NCBI GenBank assembly: GCA_032871835.1 | Contig: CM065303.1 | Span: 20,524,001 to 20,588,000 of the forward strand | Direction: 5' to 3' | From: Dipteronia dyeriana | Lineage: Eukaryota > Streptophyta > Magnoliopsida > Sapindales > Sapindaceae | Length of the DNA stretch: 64,000 bases | In this document: piece after piece, positions 35,370 to 47,192 of the stretch | Numbering within the stretch: the stretch's first letter is position 1 | Layout: the number at the start of each line of letters is the position of its first letter | The notes under the pieces: model-generated | Database searches by the model: none | What the model saw: only the letters and a program-made list of their open reading frames with translations | Told to the model about the DNA's origin: nothing | Made by a program: the position numbers and the translations under genes

Positions 35370-38092
35370 ATGGATAGAATGAGAATAGTCATATCTTACA
35401 ACGGTCGATGAGAGCAATTACCCGACGGAAATCAGAGATATTTAGGTTCCAATTACCAAGGTTTGTATGTGTCAAAGAATTTGAGTTACGACGAACTGGT
35501 GTCGATCGTGCAAACCATTGTGAAGTTTGATGAGAACAAATATAGTGTTGATCTAGAGTCTATATCTATTGTTCCTAGGACTACATGTCGTACATTTATT
35601 AGAAACAATGATTATGTTCAGTTTATGCTAGGGGAAGATAGGGTGATCCCTCAAGTATGTGTTAGTCTAATCGAGAGGCAAGCAGGAGGTCTCATTGGTG
35701 AAGATATCCCTCATCGTGATAACACCCACCAATTTTGATCATTAGGCGGAAGCAACCAGTTGTTCACAGAAAGAGGTGGGATTGATGGCCAGGAAAACAT
35801 ATGTGTTGTCCCACCGGAAGTAGCTGCTCATGATAATATACTGGGACCACAATTCGATGATGTCTTTAGTTGTCAAATTGAGATGAATTGTAGGCAGTAC
35901 AACCACCAATACAATGAGATCTACAATGACATCAACAATGAGCAGAATACAACACCGAATCTTGGACTGATTCATGAGGTGGATAATGAGGATGATGAAG
36001 AACCTGTCCAAACGGAAAGACATGTAAGACATGTATACAGATTTAGTTCTAGTGCACCAGATATAGCTGGGACCTCCGAGGTCCAGGCTAATGTAACTCT
36101 AGATGATTCTGATAATGCGACAACATGAGTTATTCAGGAGCAGAATCATACTCGTTTGGTATGGGTGGAAGCAGGAACTTGGTTGAAGATGAACCTACAA
36201 GCATGATATATAAAGGGTAATTTTTTCCAACGAAAAAGGATTTGAAGAGACTAGTAGGCAATTTTGCAATGCGACAGAACTTCGAGTGGAAGGTGAAAAG
36301 GTCCAATAAGACAAGATTACATCTAGTTTGTTTGATGGAAAATTGTACATGGAAGTTAAGAACGGTGAGGAGAGATGAAGGGACATACTTTCAAGTAAGA
36401 AGTTTTGTCAACAAACACACTTGTCCATTAGAGGAAACTCACCGCCACCACCGACAAGCTAATGCAGTTATAATTGGAGAAGTTATTGCACCTAGACTTC
36501 AACAACAAGATGGTCGACTAATGCGTCCGAAGGACATAATCGCCGACATGAAATCAATGTATGGAATCCAAATCATGTACAATAAGGCACACGCCACCCT
36601 CGATTATGTGTTTTAACTAACAGATGGAATGTATGAGGAAACCTTCCAACTGCTTCCATCATTTGGTTACTTTTTGGAACAAAAAAATCCCGGCACAATC
36701 ACTGACTTACAGTGCGACGAAAATGGTAAATTTCTGTACTTTTTCATGTCGATTGGTGCCTCACTTAGAAGATTTCGGATGTGTATGCGTCCAATAATTG
36801 CCGTTATGGTACCCATTTGAAGAGACGATTCCGGAGTACAATGTTTGTTGCAACAGCACAAGATGGGAACGAACAGGTGTATCCAATTGCTTTTGGGTAC
36901 GGCGATTCAGAAAATAACCTTTCATGGGAATGGTTTTTGGATTGCTTGAAGGGTGCCCTAGGTCATATTGATGAGCTGGTTTTCATTTTCGGTAGACATG
37001 CAAGCATTGAAGCAGGGATTTCTAAAGTGTTCCCTTATGCCACCAATATCATATATTGCTGGCACTTTGCTGAAAATATTAAGAAGCGATTTCATAGGTA
37101 GGATGTTGCCGCACTAATGGACAAAGCAGCCCTCGCTGACACAGAGTTTGAATATAACCGATATATGGAAGAGTTATGAAATTTACACCAGAATGCATAT
37201 GATTATGTAATTGATGCCGATCCACACAAGTGGTCCCGTGTACACTACCCCGAAAAAGGTATAGGGTGATGACAACAAATGCTGCAGAATGCATAAACTC
37301 ATGCCTAAAATTTGCACGACAACTACCTATGTTTACTCTGGCTGAGTTCATTAGGAATATGCTACAACAGTGGTTTCATGATCGCTATAGAGCTGCACAA
37401 TCCATGCAACATCAGTTGATCGACGCAACACATCTTGTGATCTTAAAACATGTGGAGAATTGTGGTTTTATGACCGTAAATCAAGTAGACTGAAATATTT
37501 TCTCGCTCAAGCACTCTGGAAAATTGTAAACTGTTGAGTTAGCCCGAAAGACTTGTACTTGTAACAAATTCCAAATGGATCATTTTCCATGTTCTCAAGC
37601 ACTTGCGGCCACATGGTACATTACTCTTAAGTTTTACTGTGAGGTGATTATTACTAAAACGTGAAGCGCGTCGTTTTTAATGTTTTTTACAATGAGCGAA
37701 ACTTGGATTTGACAACTTTGTGTTCAGACTACTACAAGAAACAGACACTTATTGATGTGTACTCGGTTCCTATTATGCCGATTGGAGATCCTTCCACTTG
37801 GGTTGTGCCATTTGACATTGTTTAGAGGGTGATTTTGAACCCAATCTCCAGGAGACAAGCAGGACGCCCGAGGGCAGGTTGCCATGTCTCGTCTTCGGAG
37901 ATGACAACTACACAATCGTGTAAAAGATGCGGACAACCAGGGCATAATTCCAGGAGATGTTCTAATCCACCTATGATTAATAAAGGTCCAAGCAGAGGTG
38001 TTCCCGATGAATACCGCCACAAGTGTAGCATCTGTCATTCAATTGGACACAACAAACAGATGTGCCCTAACATTGACTATAATAGGGAATGA
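35370..38092 (+). pseudogene. MULE1 MuDR-type transposase
   Basis: The start MDRMRIVISYNGR (35370) is followed at once by a TGA where MULE2 has TGG. The MuDR DNA-binding region with a WRKY/GCM1-like zinc finger lies at 36242-36616 (LVCLMENCTWKLRTV, HTCPLEETHRHH). The DDE core covers about 36780-37100. The first Asp of DGTHLKGRF is lost by a one-base deletion near 36807, and the second Asp motif is GRHASI instead of DRHASI. CWHFAENIKKRF is kept. A degraded SWIM finger (TCNKFQMDHFPCSQA, near 37550) is followed by an AT-hook-like GRPR and two CCHC knuckles (CKRCGQPGHNSRRC, CSICHSIGHNKQMC) up to 38092. It would cut and join element ends in the nucleus but is clearly inactive. Confidence 0.9.
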
Positions 38093-38229
38093 ATGACAAA
38101 GTTTTGATCACATTGTAAACATTTGGAATTGTATTAGATTGTAATAATTTGGAATTGCAATAATAATTTATTAATGAATTAATTATTATTAATGAATGAA
38201 TTACAATGTCTTTGTACATAAAAAATGGT
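38093..38229. other. Short gap between convergent MULE1 genes
   Basis: AT-rich with TAATTATTATTAATGA-like runs. It probably holds the two 3' ends; no clear polyadenylation signal can be assigned. Confidence 0.4.
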
Positions 38230-41200
38230 AGGAAATATACAACAAATCACTAGGGGGGGCCTAGAGCTACAAAAAATCTCCACAACCATTTTCTTCTGAA
38301 TGATCCCCATGTTGTCCTCTAGCAAATCAAAAAGGCTTCGACCCGCCAGTAAGTACTAGATAAGTCTCAAAGTATGGGGACCACAATTACCTCTGCAATT
38401 GGACACATTAAAACGCGTTACAAATCGTTTTTAAATAATATCTAAGCACGTGAATGAAATAGAATGTCTTACGACTTTTTTTATTGGAGGACTGTAGAAG
38501 TGGGGACCACGCTGATCGAGAAGGGCTTATTTTCCTAGGGAACGGTCAACGACCACCTCGTCGTGTAGTGTGGAACCCCGTGTAATTCAACATGGACGGC
38601 AAAAACCACCGTAATGGTCGGACCTATTGCTTCCTAGTATAATAAGGGACTTCCTGTCTCCAGGGGTCAAATATCTCAACCTTCCCGAGAATAAGGTCGA
38701 CAGTCACCACCAGCCAATGTTGGCCCCCAACATTGCGTGGAATTAGGACCTGTAATAGTATGCATAAAGTGTTAGGTCAGGATATACAAACATTTTATAT
38801 TTTAAATCATTTCCACTGTCTAACACTTACCAAGTCAACCTTGTGCCATGGGCAGTTTCCACTTGTGGTTGCTCCACGGGCTGTCTGAAGGTCCTCTTCC
38901 AACCATCAAGACTGTAACACATTCCACCTTACCATGGTCACAGCCCCGTGTGAATCACGAGGCATCATCCTCTCCCACTGTAACAACATAAGTGGTTGTA
39001 CATACAATCATTGATAATATCGTATTAATTATACAAAACCATAAAACGCAATTCGATTCCAATAATTTATAACTACTTACATAAAATTATGTATCCAATA
39101 CGTTGATCCTCTGGTTGTACACAGTGAGGAATCCTCGTTGACGCTTCCGAAGATTATGGAGGTATGCGCCCATATGCTAACAGACAATAAAACTAATGAA
39201 TTGTTAACAATACACATTATTTACACAAATGTTAATATGAAAATAATGTAAGTATGTACCGTGTCCTCCAAGTCCATGAAGTTGGACTGCATACAGATGA
39301 ACCATCTGGCGTCCACTGGTGCCAGTACGTCCACATCACGTCTATTTAACGATTGAATTAGCTTTAGGTAAATTTGAATAAACATTAAAACACTGCCATT
39401 TTTATTAGATGAAGTTTGACTCACAGTTCCCAGTTGATGTTCCTCTTGAAGGCTTTGTATGCCTCAAGCTGGTCGGCGTCCACAAGTTCGTGGGGGTTAA
39501 ATACGTGTTCCACGGACTCTGGCCGTGTACTCAACCTCATCGGCCGGCATGGATCCGTGTAAGGGCTCATCAACTGCCATCCATGTTTAACTATACGCTT
39601 CATGTGCGGTACTCCAGCCTCCGATGAGCTCTGGAGCTCGGTCGATATGCTGGGCGATGGAGAGGGCAGCTACAGCTGAATCGGTATGCTGGGCGGTGGA
39701 GGGGACCACAGACCCTAGGTCGTCATGCTAGCCAGGGATGGGGACAGCTGAGCCGATGCCGACATGCTGCGTGAGGGAGGGGACCGCTGAGTCGACACCG
39801 ACTTGCTGGGTGGGAAAGGGGACCGTTGTGGCTAAATCAATGTGTTGTGTGGTGAGGGGAACCGCTGAGGCTGGGTGGACAAAGATAGGACAGCTGGGGG
39901 GGTTCGATCGGACTGCTGTACGTGGGGCAAGCCTACTATCACTGGTACGCGACTGAGGTTGACTCTCCGAACCTACCCCTCTTGTAAGTGGGTCCTCGCT
40001 ACGTCCACCTGTCCCGTCTGTCCCCCTCGTATACCTATCAGTCCTGTCTCCAAGAATAAAGTCTGGATCAAGAGGTGGGGGGCCATCCCTATGTGTACGC
40101 ATGGTTGACCCCTGAAGCCCCCGGATCATACCCAGTAACACTCGGTGTTATTGCTGATGATCCTCGTTACTCTTCTGGATCATATCCACCAACTTCAAGT
40201 GTTGACGCTCTCAATCCTCATCACTCTTCCGGAGGGCTTCACGCACATCGTTCAACAGATCTACCCACGGAGCCTGAAATCATGTCTACATTGTTAGTAC
40301 AAAACTATCAACACGTGTTAATAAAAAAACTAAACTTGGTTTTCAACTTACCTCCCCATCACTTCCAACGCCTCCATGGGAATCCCATGAAGATGTACCA
40401 TGTCCGAGGGTGGTAAACCGAACCTGCATATGCCTATGCCTTTCTCGTTGAGGGTCTGTCTCATATCCCTCAATGTCACTGGGCTTTAAACCCTCATAAG
40501 CGGGCTCAGATCCCTCACTGTCACTGGTCCTATCTGTCAAACCCCCACCCTCTATCCTATTGTTCCTGCTAAAGGTAGTCTGATTAGGGACCAGAGGCGG
40601 CATATGAAGCCTGTCATCCTCTATATACCGGCTCCCCCCTCGTTTAGCTCGACATAGTACGGTGTCTGTCTCTCAGCCGGTGTTGGCACCAATTTATTCC
40701 TCGAAAACATCTGAAATATTAGTTAGAACAATGTAATTGTACACATATTAACTAATATAAACATTAACAAATTAAATACATACCCTGGCTTTGAAAATCT
40801 TTGCCAGCTTCTTCCATCTCGGTTGTTTTGTCAACTCCCACTTCAAAATACGGGGAGTCAGATCTGTAACCCTCCGAGCACCGAACTCTTTACCCAAATC
40901 AGGGATCACCTTGAAAGCAAATATTCGCATCAAAGATAAGTATGATAACTAACCATAATATTGAGGACAACACCAATTAAGTACAACTTGTAATTCGAAG
41001 TTCTTACCAATAGAGCGTGAGATAGACCGTATATGTTGTAGGTCTCCACCGTGAGTACGTCATTGCCCTTTTCTTGCTGGCGTCGCTCGATCTTGTCTCG
41101 TCGCCCATCAAGCGCATGCTTGAATGAGTAAATAGAATGCATGTACACGTGGGCACCCCACGGGAACGCGTCGAACGCATCGAGATCTTCAACCAATCGA

Positions 41201-41766
41201 AATTGACAAACTGGGATCTTGAATCTCTCATCCACCCCCATCAGTATCCAGTTCAACATATATATGAGGCAGAGCTTGACAGCATCGTATGCCTCTCCAA
41301 ACTCTACGACGGTGACAACACCCCTTATCTCCTCCAACGAGACCTCATCGGCTCTAGTAAAATACCGCTGATGTATTTCATTCTCCATTATTGCATACTT
41401 GGTCGTGTCTGGTACAACTCTAAATCGTAATCCGGTAATCAGGCAAAATTCCACATTCGAATACCTCACCGACTGATTCCCTAACATGAACCCAATCTCA
41501 TCTGTTGGGTTGTTATAATGCAGCTCCCTCAAAAGCAACCGATGGATAATACCACCCAAAAACTTCATCTTTCAATGCATCATCAGGAAACGCCCGAATC
41601 TTGACGCCATGAACCGACACCAATCTTCATCTGTAAATTCTGGAGGGACCCGGTTCAGCGCGTCCTCTATATGGGCAAGGGCATCAAAATGGTTGTGTTG
41701 AGTCAATTTGCCCTCATATCAGTCTCCTTCTGAAGTTTTAAGCAAATCCCTCAACCTATTTCTCAT
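38230..41766 (-). pseudogene. MULE1 DUF1985-Ulp1 (C48) peptidase gene with introns
   Basis: The start ATG is at 41764-41766 (MRNRLRDLLK). Exon 1 carries the DUF1985 domain: FLGGIIHRLLLREL, FCLITGLRF, VKLCLIYMLNWILMG and FPWGAHVYMHSIYSFKHAL. GT-AG introns are visible at 40910-41007 and 40711-40783, with exon 2 (VIPDLGKEFGARRV) between them. A long linker runs to about 39230. The Ulp1-like protease follows: catalytic His in GQHWLVVTVDL (38714-38719 encodes HW), Asp in EIFDPWR (38666-38668) and Cys in RGNCGPHTLRL (38383-38385), the last after a likely intron. In-frame stops (near 41715, 41570 and 38362) break it. The family removes SUMO-like modifiers; its job in MULEs is unknown. Confidence 0.85.
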
Positions 41767-41829
41767 CTTCAATGTAACAGAAATACAACATCATTAAACA
41801 GAAAAAATCTCGTAACCAAAATTATAAGT

Positions 41830-42540
41830 CTCGATCCAATGTAAAAACAGCTCGGTCCTAAAAAAAATATGCTCGATCCCAAGAGAAATAAGCTCGACCC
41901 TTTAAAAAAAACTCGATCCTATGACAAAAATGCTCAATCCCATAACAAAAAAACTCAGTCCAATTATAAAAAAGCTCGATCCAAGGACAAAAAAACTCGA
42001 CCTTTTTTAAAAAAAGCTCGATCCTATGAAAAAAATGCTTGATCCCATAACAAAATAGCTTGATTCTATGTAAAAAAAGCTCGATCCCATGATAAAAAAA
42101 CTCGATCCAATGTAAAAAAAAAAGCTTGATCTCTTTCAAAAAGGCTCTATCCTATTCAAAAAACACTTGAACCCTTATAAAAAAAGCTCGACCTTTTAGA
42201 AAAAAACTTGATTCTATGAAAAAAATGCTCGATCCCAAAACAAAAAAGCTCGATCCTATGTAAAAAAAGCTCGATCTTATTTAAAAAAAGCTCCATGTCA
42301 TGATGAAAAAGCTCGATCCAATATAAAAAAAGCTCGACCCTATTGAAAAAAGCTCGATTCCTTTTCAAAAAAGCTTGATCCCTTTCAAAAAAGATCTATC
42401 CCATTCAAAAAAAGCTCGAAACCTTACAAAAAAAAGCTCAACTTACCAAAACCTAATTTTCACGAAAATAAAAGCTCGACTGAACTATAAATAAGCTCGA
42501 TTCTCTTGTAAAAAGTCTCGATAACCCAGATTTCATCTTC
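41830..42540. repeat. MULE1 right subterminal array (about 21-bp units)
   Basis: More than 30 degenerate copies of GCTCGATCCYATGAYAAAAA. Because the period is close to 21, the minus strand stays open over long stretches and reads as 7-residue repeats (FFHRIEL-like). I regard that as a by-product. It lies just upstream of the Ulp1-type gene. Confidence 0.9.
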
Positions 42541-43791
42541 CTCAACAGATATTCAACCAAATTACAAACCCTAACCTAAACCATAACCATTCTCAGATCT
42601 CTATTTTAACTGGTTTCTACAATTTGAATCAACAAAACTCAATTCTAACATGTAATGCAAGTTAACAACAACAAAAACGAGGAAAAAAACTAATCTTACC
42701 TTTGTCAATCGCAGCTGTTCTCGTGTAATCTCGTTCCGGTCACTTCACCGTCAATTAGTTTCCTGTCGGTTTGATTGTTGCTTTTCTCTGACTTAGAAAA
42801 CGACAAATTCCTCACTGTTTTAATATTTCGGGGTATTTTTGTCTGAAAACGTTAAATGGTGCCTTTTAAACATACATTAGTAAAGTGATGATATTTGCAC
42901 AACACCTCCCCTCAAATAGTGCCAATAATTTTTTGACCCCATTTTTTATCTGGATGGGAAATGGACAATTTCATATAAATAAAAAATTGTATTATATAAT
43001 AAAAAAATCATTTTGATGACGAATCTAGAAGGCATGATAGAATTTTCATTAATTAAAATAAAAAAGTAACATAGTCAGAGGACATAATGAGCATTGCCCT
43101 CAAATACATATTCTAACAAAAAGAAACACCATAAAATAAAAATTAAATACGTATGCAATGTAAATACAATCAGATTTTTCTTAAATTTTGACATACAAGG
43201 CTTCAAACAACCATACAATTCTTGACAAACTCATCATCCATCTTGTTGGGCAAAGAAGCTTAGACAATTTTCATAATCTAAATAAAATTTAATTTTACAA
43301 TTAATTAATTTTACTATATAAACTTAAAAATAAAATAAAAATAAAACTGACGGTTGTCTCATGCCAACATCTGTATATCTCCACAAATTCAAAAGCTATC
43401 AAAACTCTTAAAATTGAATTTCTTAGAAACTTGGAGATTATTTTTTATGGTAAATCTACTACTTTCGGTTGTTGTTTAGGGGTTAAAAGTTCCAATTTGA
43501 ATTTTGAGTTAGCAAAGGGTTAAAATTTATCCATTTAATCTTTCGTATGGTTAAGAAAATACAATAGGTTTAATGAGTTTGATGTATATTTTTAAATTTT
43601 TGGACTGTTGTAAAGAGAAAGAAAAATATGATAAGTTAAAGACAGAATCAGAATTAAACTGAGATGTACCTAGAATTAAATGGGGATGTATTTAGAATTA
43701 TTAAATAACTATTTTATTTTTTTTTAAGAAAAAGCTAGGGTGGGCTACAGCCCACCTTAGCCACAGCCCTAGAACCGCCTTTGGTATCTAT

Positions 43792-43919
43792 AGTGACGGT
43801 AAGGTTTTCGTTGCCAATGCGTTGCAACGAAATTATTTCGTTGCTAATAATCTTTTACAACGAATTAAATGCATTTGTGACCATTTTGATTGGTCGTTAT
43901 TTGTTATTATTCATGTAGT
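43792..43919. mobile_element. CACTA-like terminus
   Basis: The inverse strand from 43919 reads CACTACATGAATAATAAC, with subterminal GTTGCAACGAAAT and TTCGTTGC motifs in both orientations. This is the style of CACTA ends. The other end is not found, so it is a fragment into which hAT-like E inserted. Confidence 0.5.
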
Positions 43920-44754
43920 GAATAATATAAAGAAATATAACTGAATACAAGATACAAATATTTCATGTAAATTGAAAACAATTTAGGAAACACCTATCTG
44001 CTTTTGTATGAAAGATGATTATTTTTAAAGGGAAGGTATAAATGATACATTGCCTTTATTTATTGTTTTTGATTTGTTTTACAAACTTAATGGCTACGTG
44101 GTTTGTTTGGTTTGGGTTGCATTATTTTCATTGTATTTGTTGGTGTATTTATATATGAAAAATGTTGAAAAATCTTTGAATAATGGAGAATACAACCACA
44201 AGATAAATCTAAATAGCTAAAAAATCTTCTGTAAACCATGTGTTATGATGCATGTGTAAAATCATGTCATGTGATTGTTCTCTGTATCATACTCAATAGT
44301 ATAATTTTAGACCCTATTTAGTGCGTGAGATATGATAAGATTATTTTTATGGAATATAATATGATAGGATTGGATTAATTATACGTTAAATTGTGTTTGA
44401 TGTAATATATGATAGGATTAAAAATAGAGTAATACAATGTTGGTAAGTCGTGAGATTGGAAAAATAGATATGGAAATTCTATGATTAAAATTTGATCTGA
44501 AAATTTCCAGATATCTTCGAACAAAAAAATCAATAATTTTTTTTTTTTTTGAAAAACCAATATCAAGGTTTGCTATGAATATTGAAGTCTGGTTGGTTGT
44601 TTCCTAGTAGAGAAAAGCTTAATTGTGTGCAAAATGCCATAATTAAAGCTCGTCTAACACAAGGTTTTTTTTTTTTTGTTTTCCTTCCTTTGAGTAATCA
44701 TCCTTTCACTTGTAAATTGTAGCATTTCCTACTATACCACCTATAGAAATGTTG
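43920..44754. other. AT-rich spacer between inverted hAT copies
   Basis: No domain or repeat recognised on either strand. It holds T-rich runs at about 44537-44550 and 44667-44679. Confidence 0.5.
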
Positions 44755-45359
44755 GGCACGATCAGAGACGGAATTAGTCATGGTTTGGATGGGCTACCCA
44801 CCCTAGCGTTTTGAGAAAAAAGAAGTTTTTTTAATAGTACAACTTAATATAACATATTTTTCTTTATCTTAATAGTCCAATAACTTAAAAACATACATCA
44901 TACTCATTAAAGTCCATTGTATTTCCTTGGAAATGGTAAGATATATCACTTTTTTTATGGTGTGTTGTAATGATATCACCAGTTTAATAATTTAAGTTTA
45001 AAATGCACCTATTATGGTGAACTATATAAATTGCCCATAAATAATCGATTCTTTATTCTTTAAAAGGCACCGTAGCAACTCATCTCTCTCTCTCCAAAAA
45101 AGTTTTCTGAAAATCGATCTACAACTCTTCTCTCTCTCCAAAAAAACTTGTCTCTCTCCAGATATTGCACAAGAAGGTAACGAATATTTCAGATCTTTAT
45201 TTTTATTTTTTCATGCATTTCTGTGTGGTTGAAGAATGTATCCATTCATTATGAAATGTTGTTCCAGTCTTTGTATGAACATGTATGAACATGTATGAAC
45301 ATTTAATCTCCAGATTTTTTGATATGTTTACGAGCTGTTATATATGTGTCTGAGATTAT

Positions 45360-45785
45360 GCTACATTGGTGTGAGCTTTTTTTGATATGTTTACGAGCTT
45401 TTTTGTAATTGCGAGCATTTTTTTAATTTCTCCTAGCTTTTTTTACATTGGTCTGAGTTTTTTTTTTTTTATGTTTCCGAGCATTTTTAAACTGGTTCAA
45501 ACAAGTTTATATTCTTGGGCAATGAAACTCGAAACTATTTTAAAAAAGCTCGAACCCATAAGAAAAAAGCTCGAGCCCAGGAAAAAAGCTCAAGCCCTTA
45601 AGAAAATAACTCGATCCCTCACAAAAAAAAAAGCTCGATCATGTACAAAAAAGTTTGATCATGTACAAAAAAAACTCGATCATGTAAAAAAAAAACTTGA
45701 TCCATCCCTTACAAAAAAAGAGCTCGATCATGTATAAAAAAGGCTCGATCCCTTACAAAAAAGGCTCGATCCCTTACACTTAAGA
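45360..45785. repeat. MULE2 left subterminal array, both orientations
   Basis: Minus-oriented units (GAGCTTTTTT) at about 45370-45490 and plus-oriented units (GCTCGATCCCTTACAAAAAA) at about 45545-45780. It shares the core and position of the MULE1 array. Confidence 0.85.
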
Positions 45786-45869
45786 ATTTTGTTTAATTTT
45801 TTATAATTGTAAATTTATTATTATTATTATTTTTAATAATGGTTTGTGATGATGATTTTCACAGGACAA

Positions 45870-47192
45870 TGGATCAGGTGAGAATAGTCATATCTTACAA
45901 CGGTCGATGGGAGCAATTAACCGATGGAAGCAGAGGGTTTTAGGTTCAGATAACCAAGGATTGTATGTGTCAAAGAGTATGACTTATGATGAATTAGTGC
46001 CGATCTACAGTCTATATCAATCGTTCCTAGGGCTTCATGTCGTACATTTATAAGAAATGACGATGATGTTCAGTTTATGCTAGAGGAAGATAGGGTGATC
46101 CCTTAAGTATGTGTTAGTCTAATTGAGAGGGCAACAGAAGATGTGATAGGTGAAGATATCCCTTATCCTGAAAATACCCAACAATTTTGATCGTTTAGTG
46201 GAAGAAACCAATTGTTCACAGAAAGGAGTGGAATCAAAGATCGTGAAAACATGTGTGGTGTCCCATTGGGAGTTGCCGACCATGCTGATATAGCCGGACC
46301 ACAATTCGACGATGTGTTTGGTTGTTAAAATGAGATGAATGATGTGTAGTATAACGAGCAATACAATGAGATCTACATTGACATGAACAATAAGCAGAAC
46401 ATTAAACCGGATCTTAGGCCAATTCATGAGGTGAATAATGAGGCTAATCTTGAAGAAGAGGAAGAGCCTATCCAAATGGAAAGACGTGCATGACATGTAC
46501 AAAGATTCAGTTGCAGTGCACCAGATATGGCTGGGACTTCTAAGCTCCGTCATACTTCATATGATTCTAATAATGCCACAACGTGTGTAATTCTCGGAGT
46601 AGATTTATACTCGTTTGGTTTGGGTGGAAGCAGGAACTTGGTAGAAAAAGAACCTACAAGCATGATTCATAAAGGTCAACTTTTTTCCATTAAAAAGGAT
46701 TTGAAGAGACTAGTTGACCATTTTGCAATGCGACGGAATTTCGAGTGGAAGGTGAAAAGGTTTAATAAGACAACGTTACATCTGGTTTGTTTAATGGACG
46801 ACTGCACGTGGAAATTAATAACTGTGAGGAGAGATGAAGGGAAATACTTTCAAATAAGAAGTTTTGTCAACGAACACACTTGTCCATTTGAGGAAGTTCA
46901 CCGTCGCCATCGATAAGCTAGTGCAGTCATAATTGAAGAAGTCATTGCACCTAGACTACAACAACAGGATGGTCATCTTATGCGTCCTAAGGACATAATC
47001 GTGAATATAAAAAAAATGTATGGCATCCAAATTCTATACAGCAAGGCACATCAAGCCTTACATTATGTGTTGCCACTTAACCATGGAACGCATGAAGAAA
47101 GCTTCAAACTATTGCCATCTTTCGGTTACATGTTGGAACAACAAAATCCTGACATAATCACTGACTTACAGTGTGTTGAAGATAGCAAATAG
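45870..47192 (+). pseudogene. MULE2 transposase, N-terminal half only
   Basis: The start MDQVRIVISYNGRWEQL (45870) keeps Trp where MULE1 has a stop. Frameshifts follow. The MuDR DNA-binding region is readable at 46527-46916 (FEWKVKRFNKTTLHLVCLMD, HTCPFEEVHRRH) and 46980-47192 (MRPKDIIVNIKKMYGIQILY, LLPSFGYMLEQQNP). The catalytic domain and C-terminus are absent because of the deletion at about 47190. Confidence 0.88.

Larger units (their letters stand above)
34574..42941 (+). mobile_element. MULE1: Mutator-like element with convergent Ulp1-type gene
   Basis: About 8.4 kb inserted in E, with near-TSDs (T)TTTTTTAT on both sides (34565-34573, 42942-42949). The ends share imperfect inverted blocks such as GTTTAAAAGGCACC (left near 34650, right inverted near 42860). 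The contents, left to right, are: left end, 21-bp array, plus-strand transposase pseudogene, minus-strand DUF1985/Ulp1 pseudogene, a second 21-bp array and the right end. Carrying a Ulp1-like protease gene is the known hallmark of Kaonashi-type MULEs. Exact end bases are uncertain by a few positions. Confidence 0.82.
34548..43783 (-). mobile_element. hAT-like non-autonomous element E (split by MULE1)
   Basis: The termini are CAGGGGGGAAAA (34548) and, inverted, CAAAGGCGGTTCTAG (43783). The 8-bp near-TSDs are GTATTTAT and GTATCTAT. The pieces 34548-34573 and 42942-43783 together give about 870 bp. The element aligns along its length, inverted, with E' (44763-47903), which has a clean 8-bp TSD. 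An 8-bp TSD and YAGRG-like ends are typical of hAT elements. It has no coding capacity. Confidence 0.72.

Noticed and set aside
36781..37101. Reading MULE1 transposase as an active gene because several long frames remain
   Set aside because: Frames are separated by stops and frameshifts, and two catalytic positions are lost.
41858..42368. Long minus-strand open frames rich in FFHRIEL-like repeats
   Set aside because: They are read-throughs of the roughly 21-bp AT-rich array, whose period of seven codons avoids stops. No domain, and composition follows the repeat.
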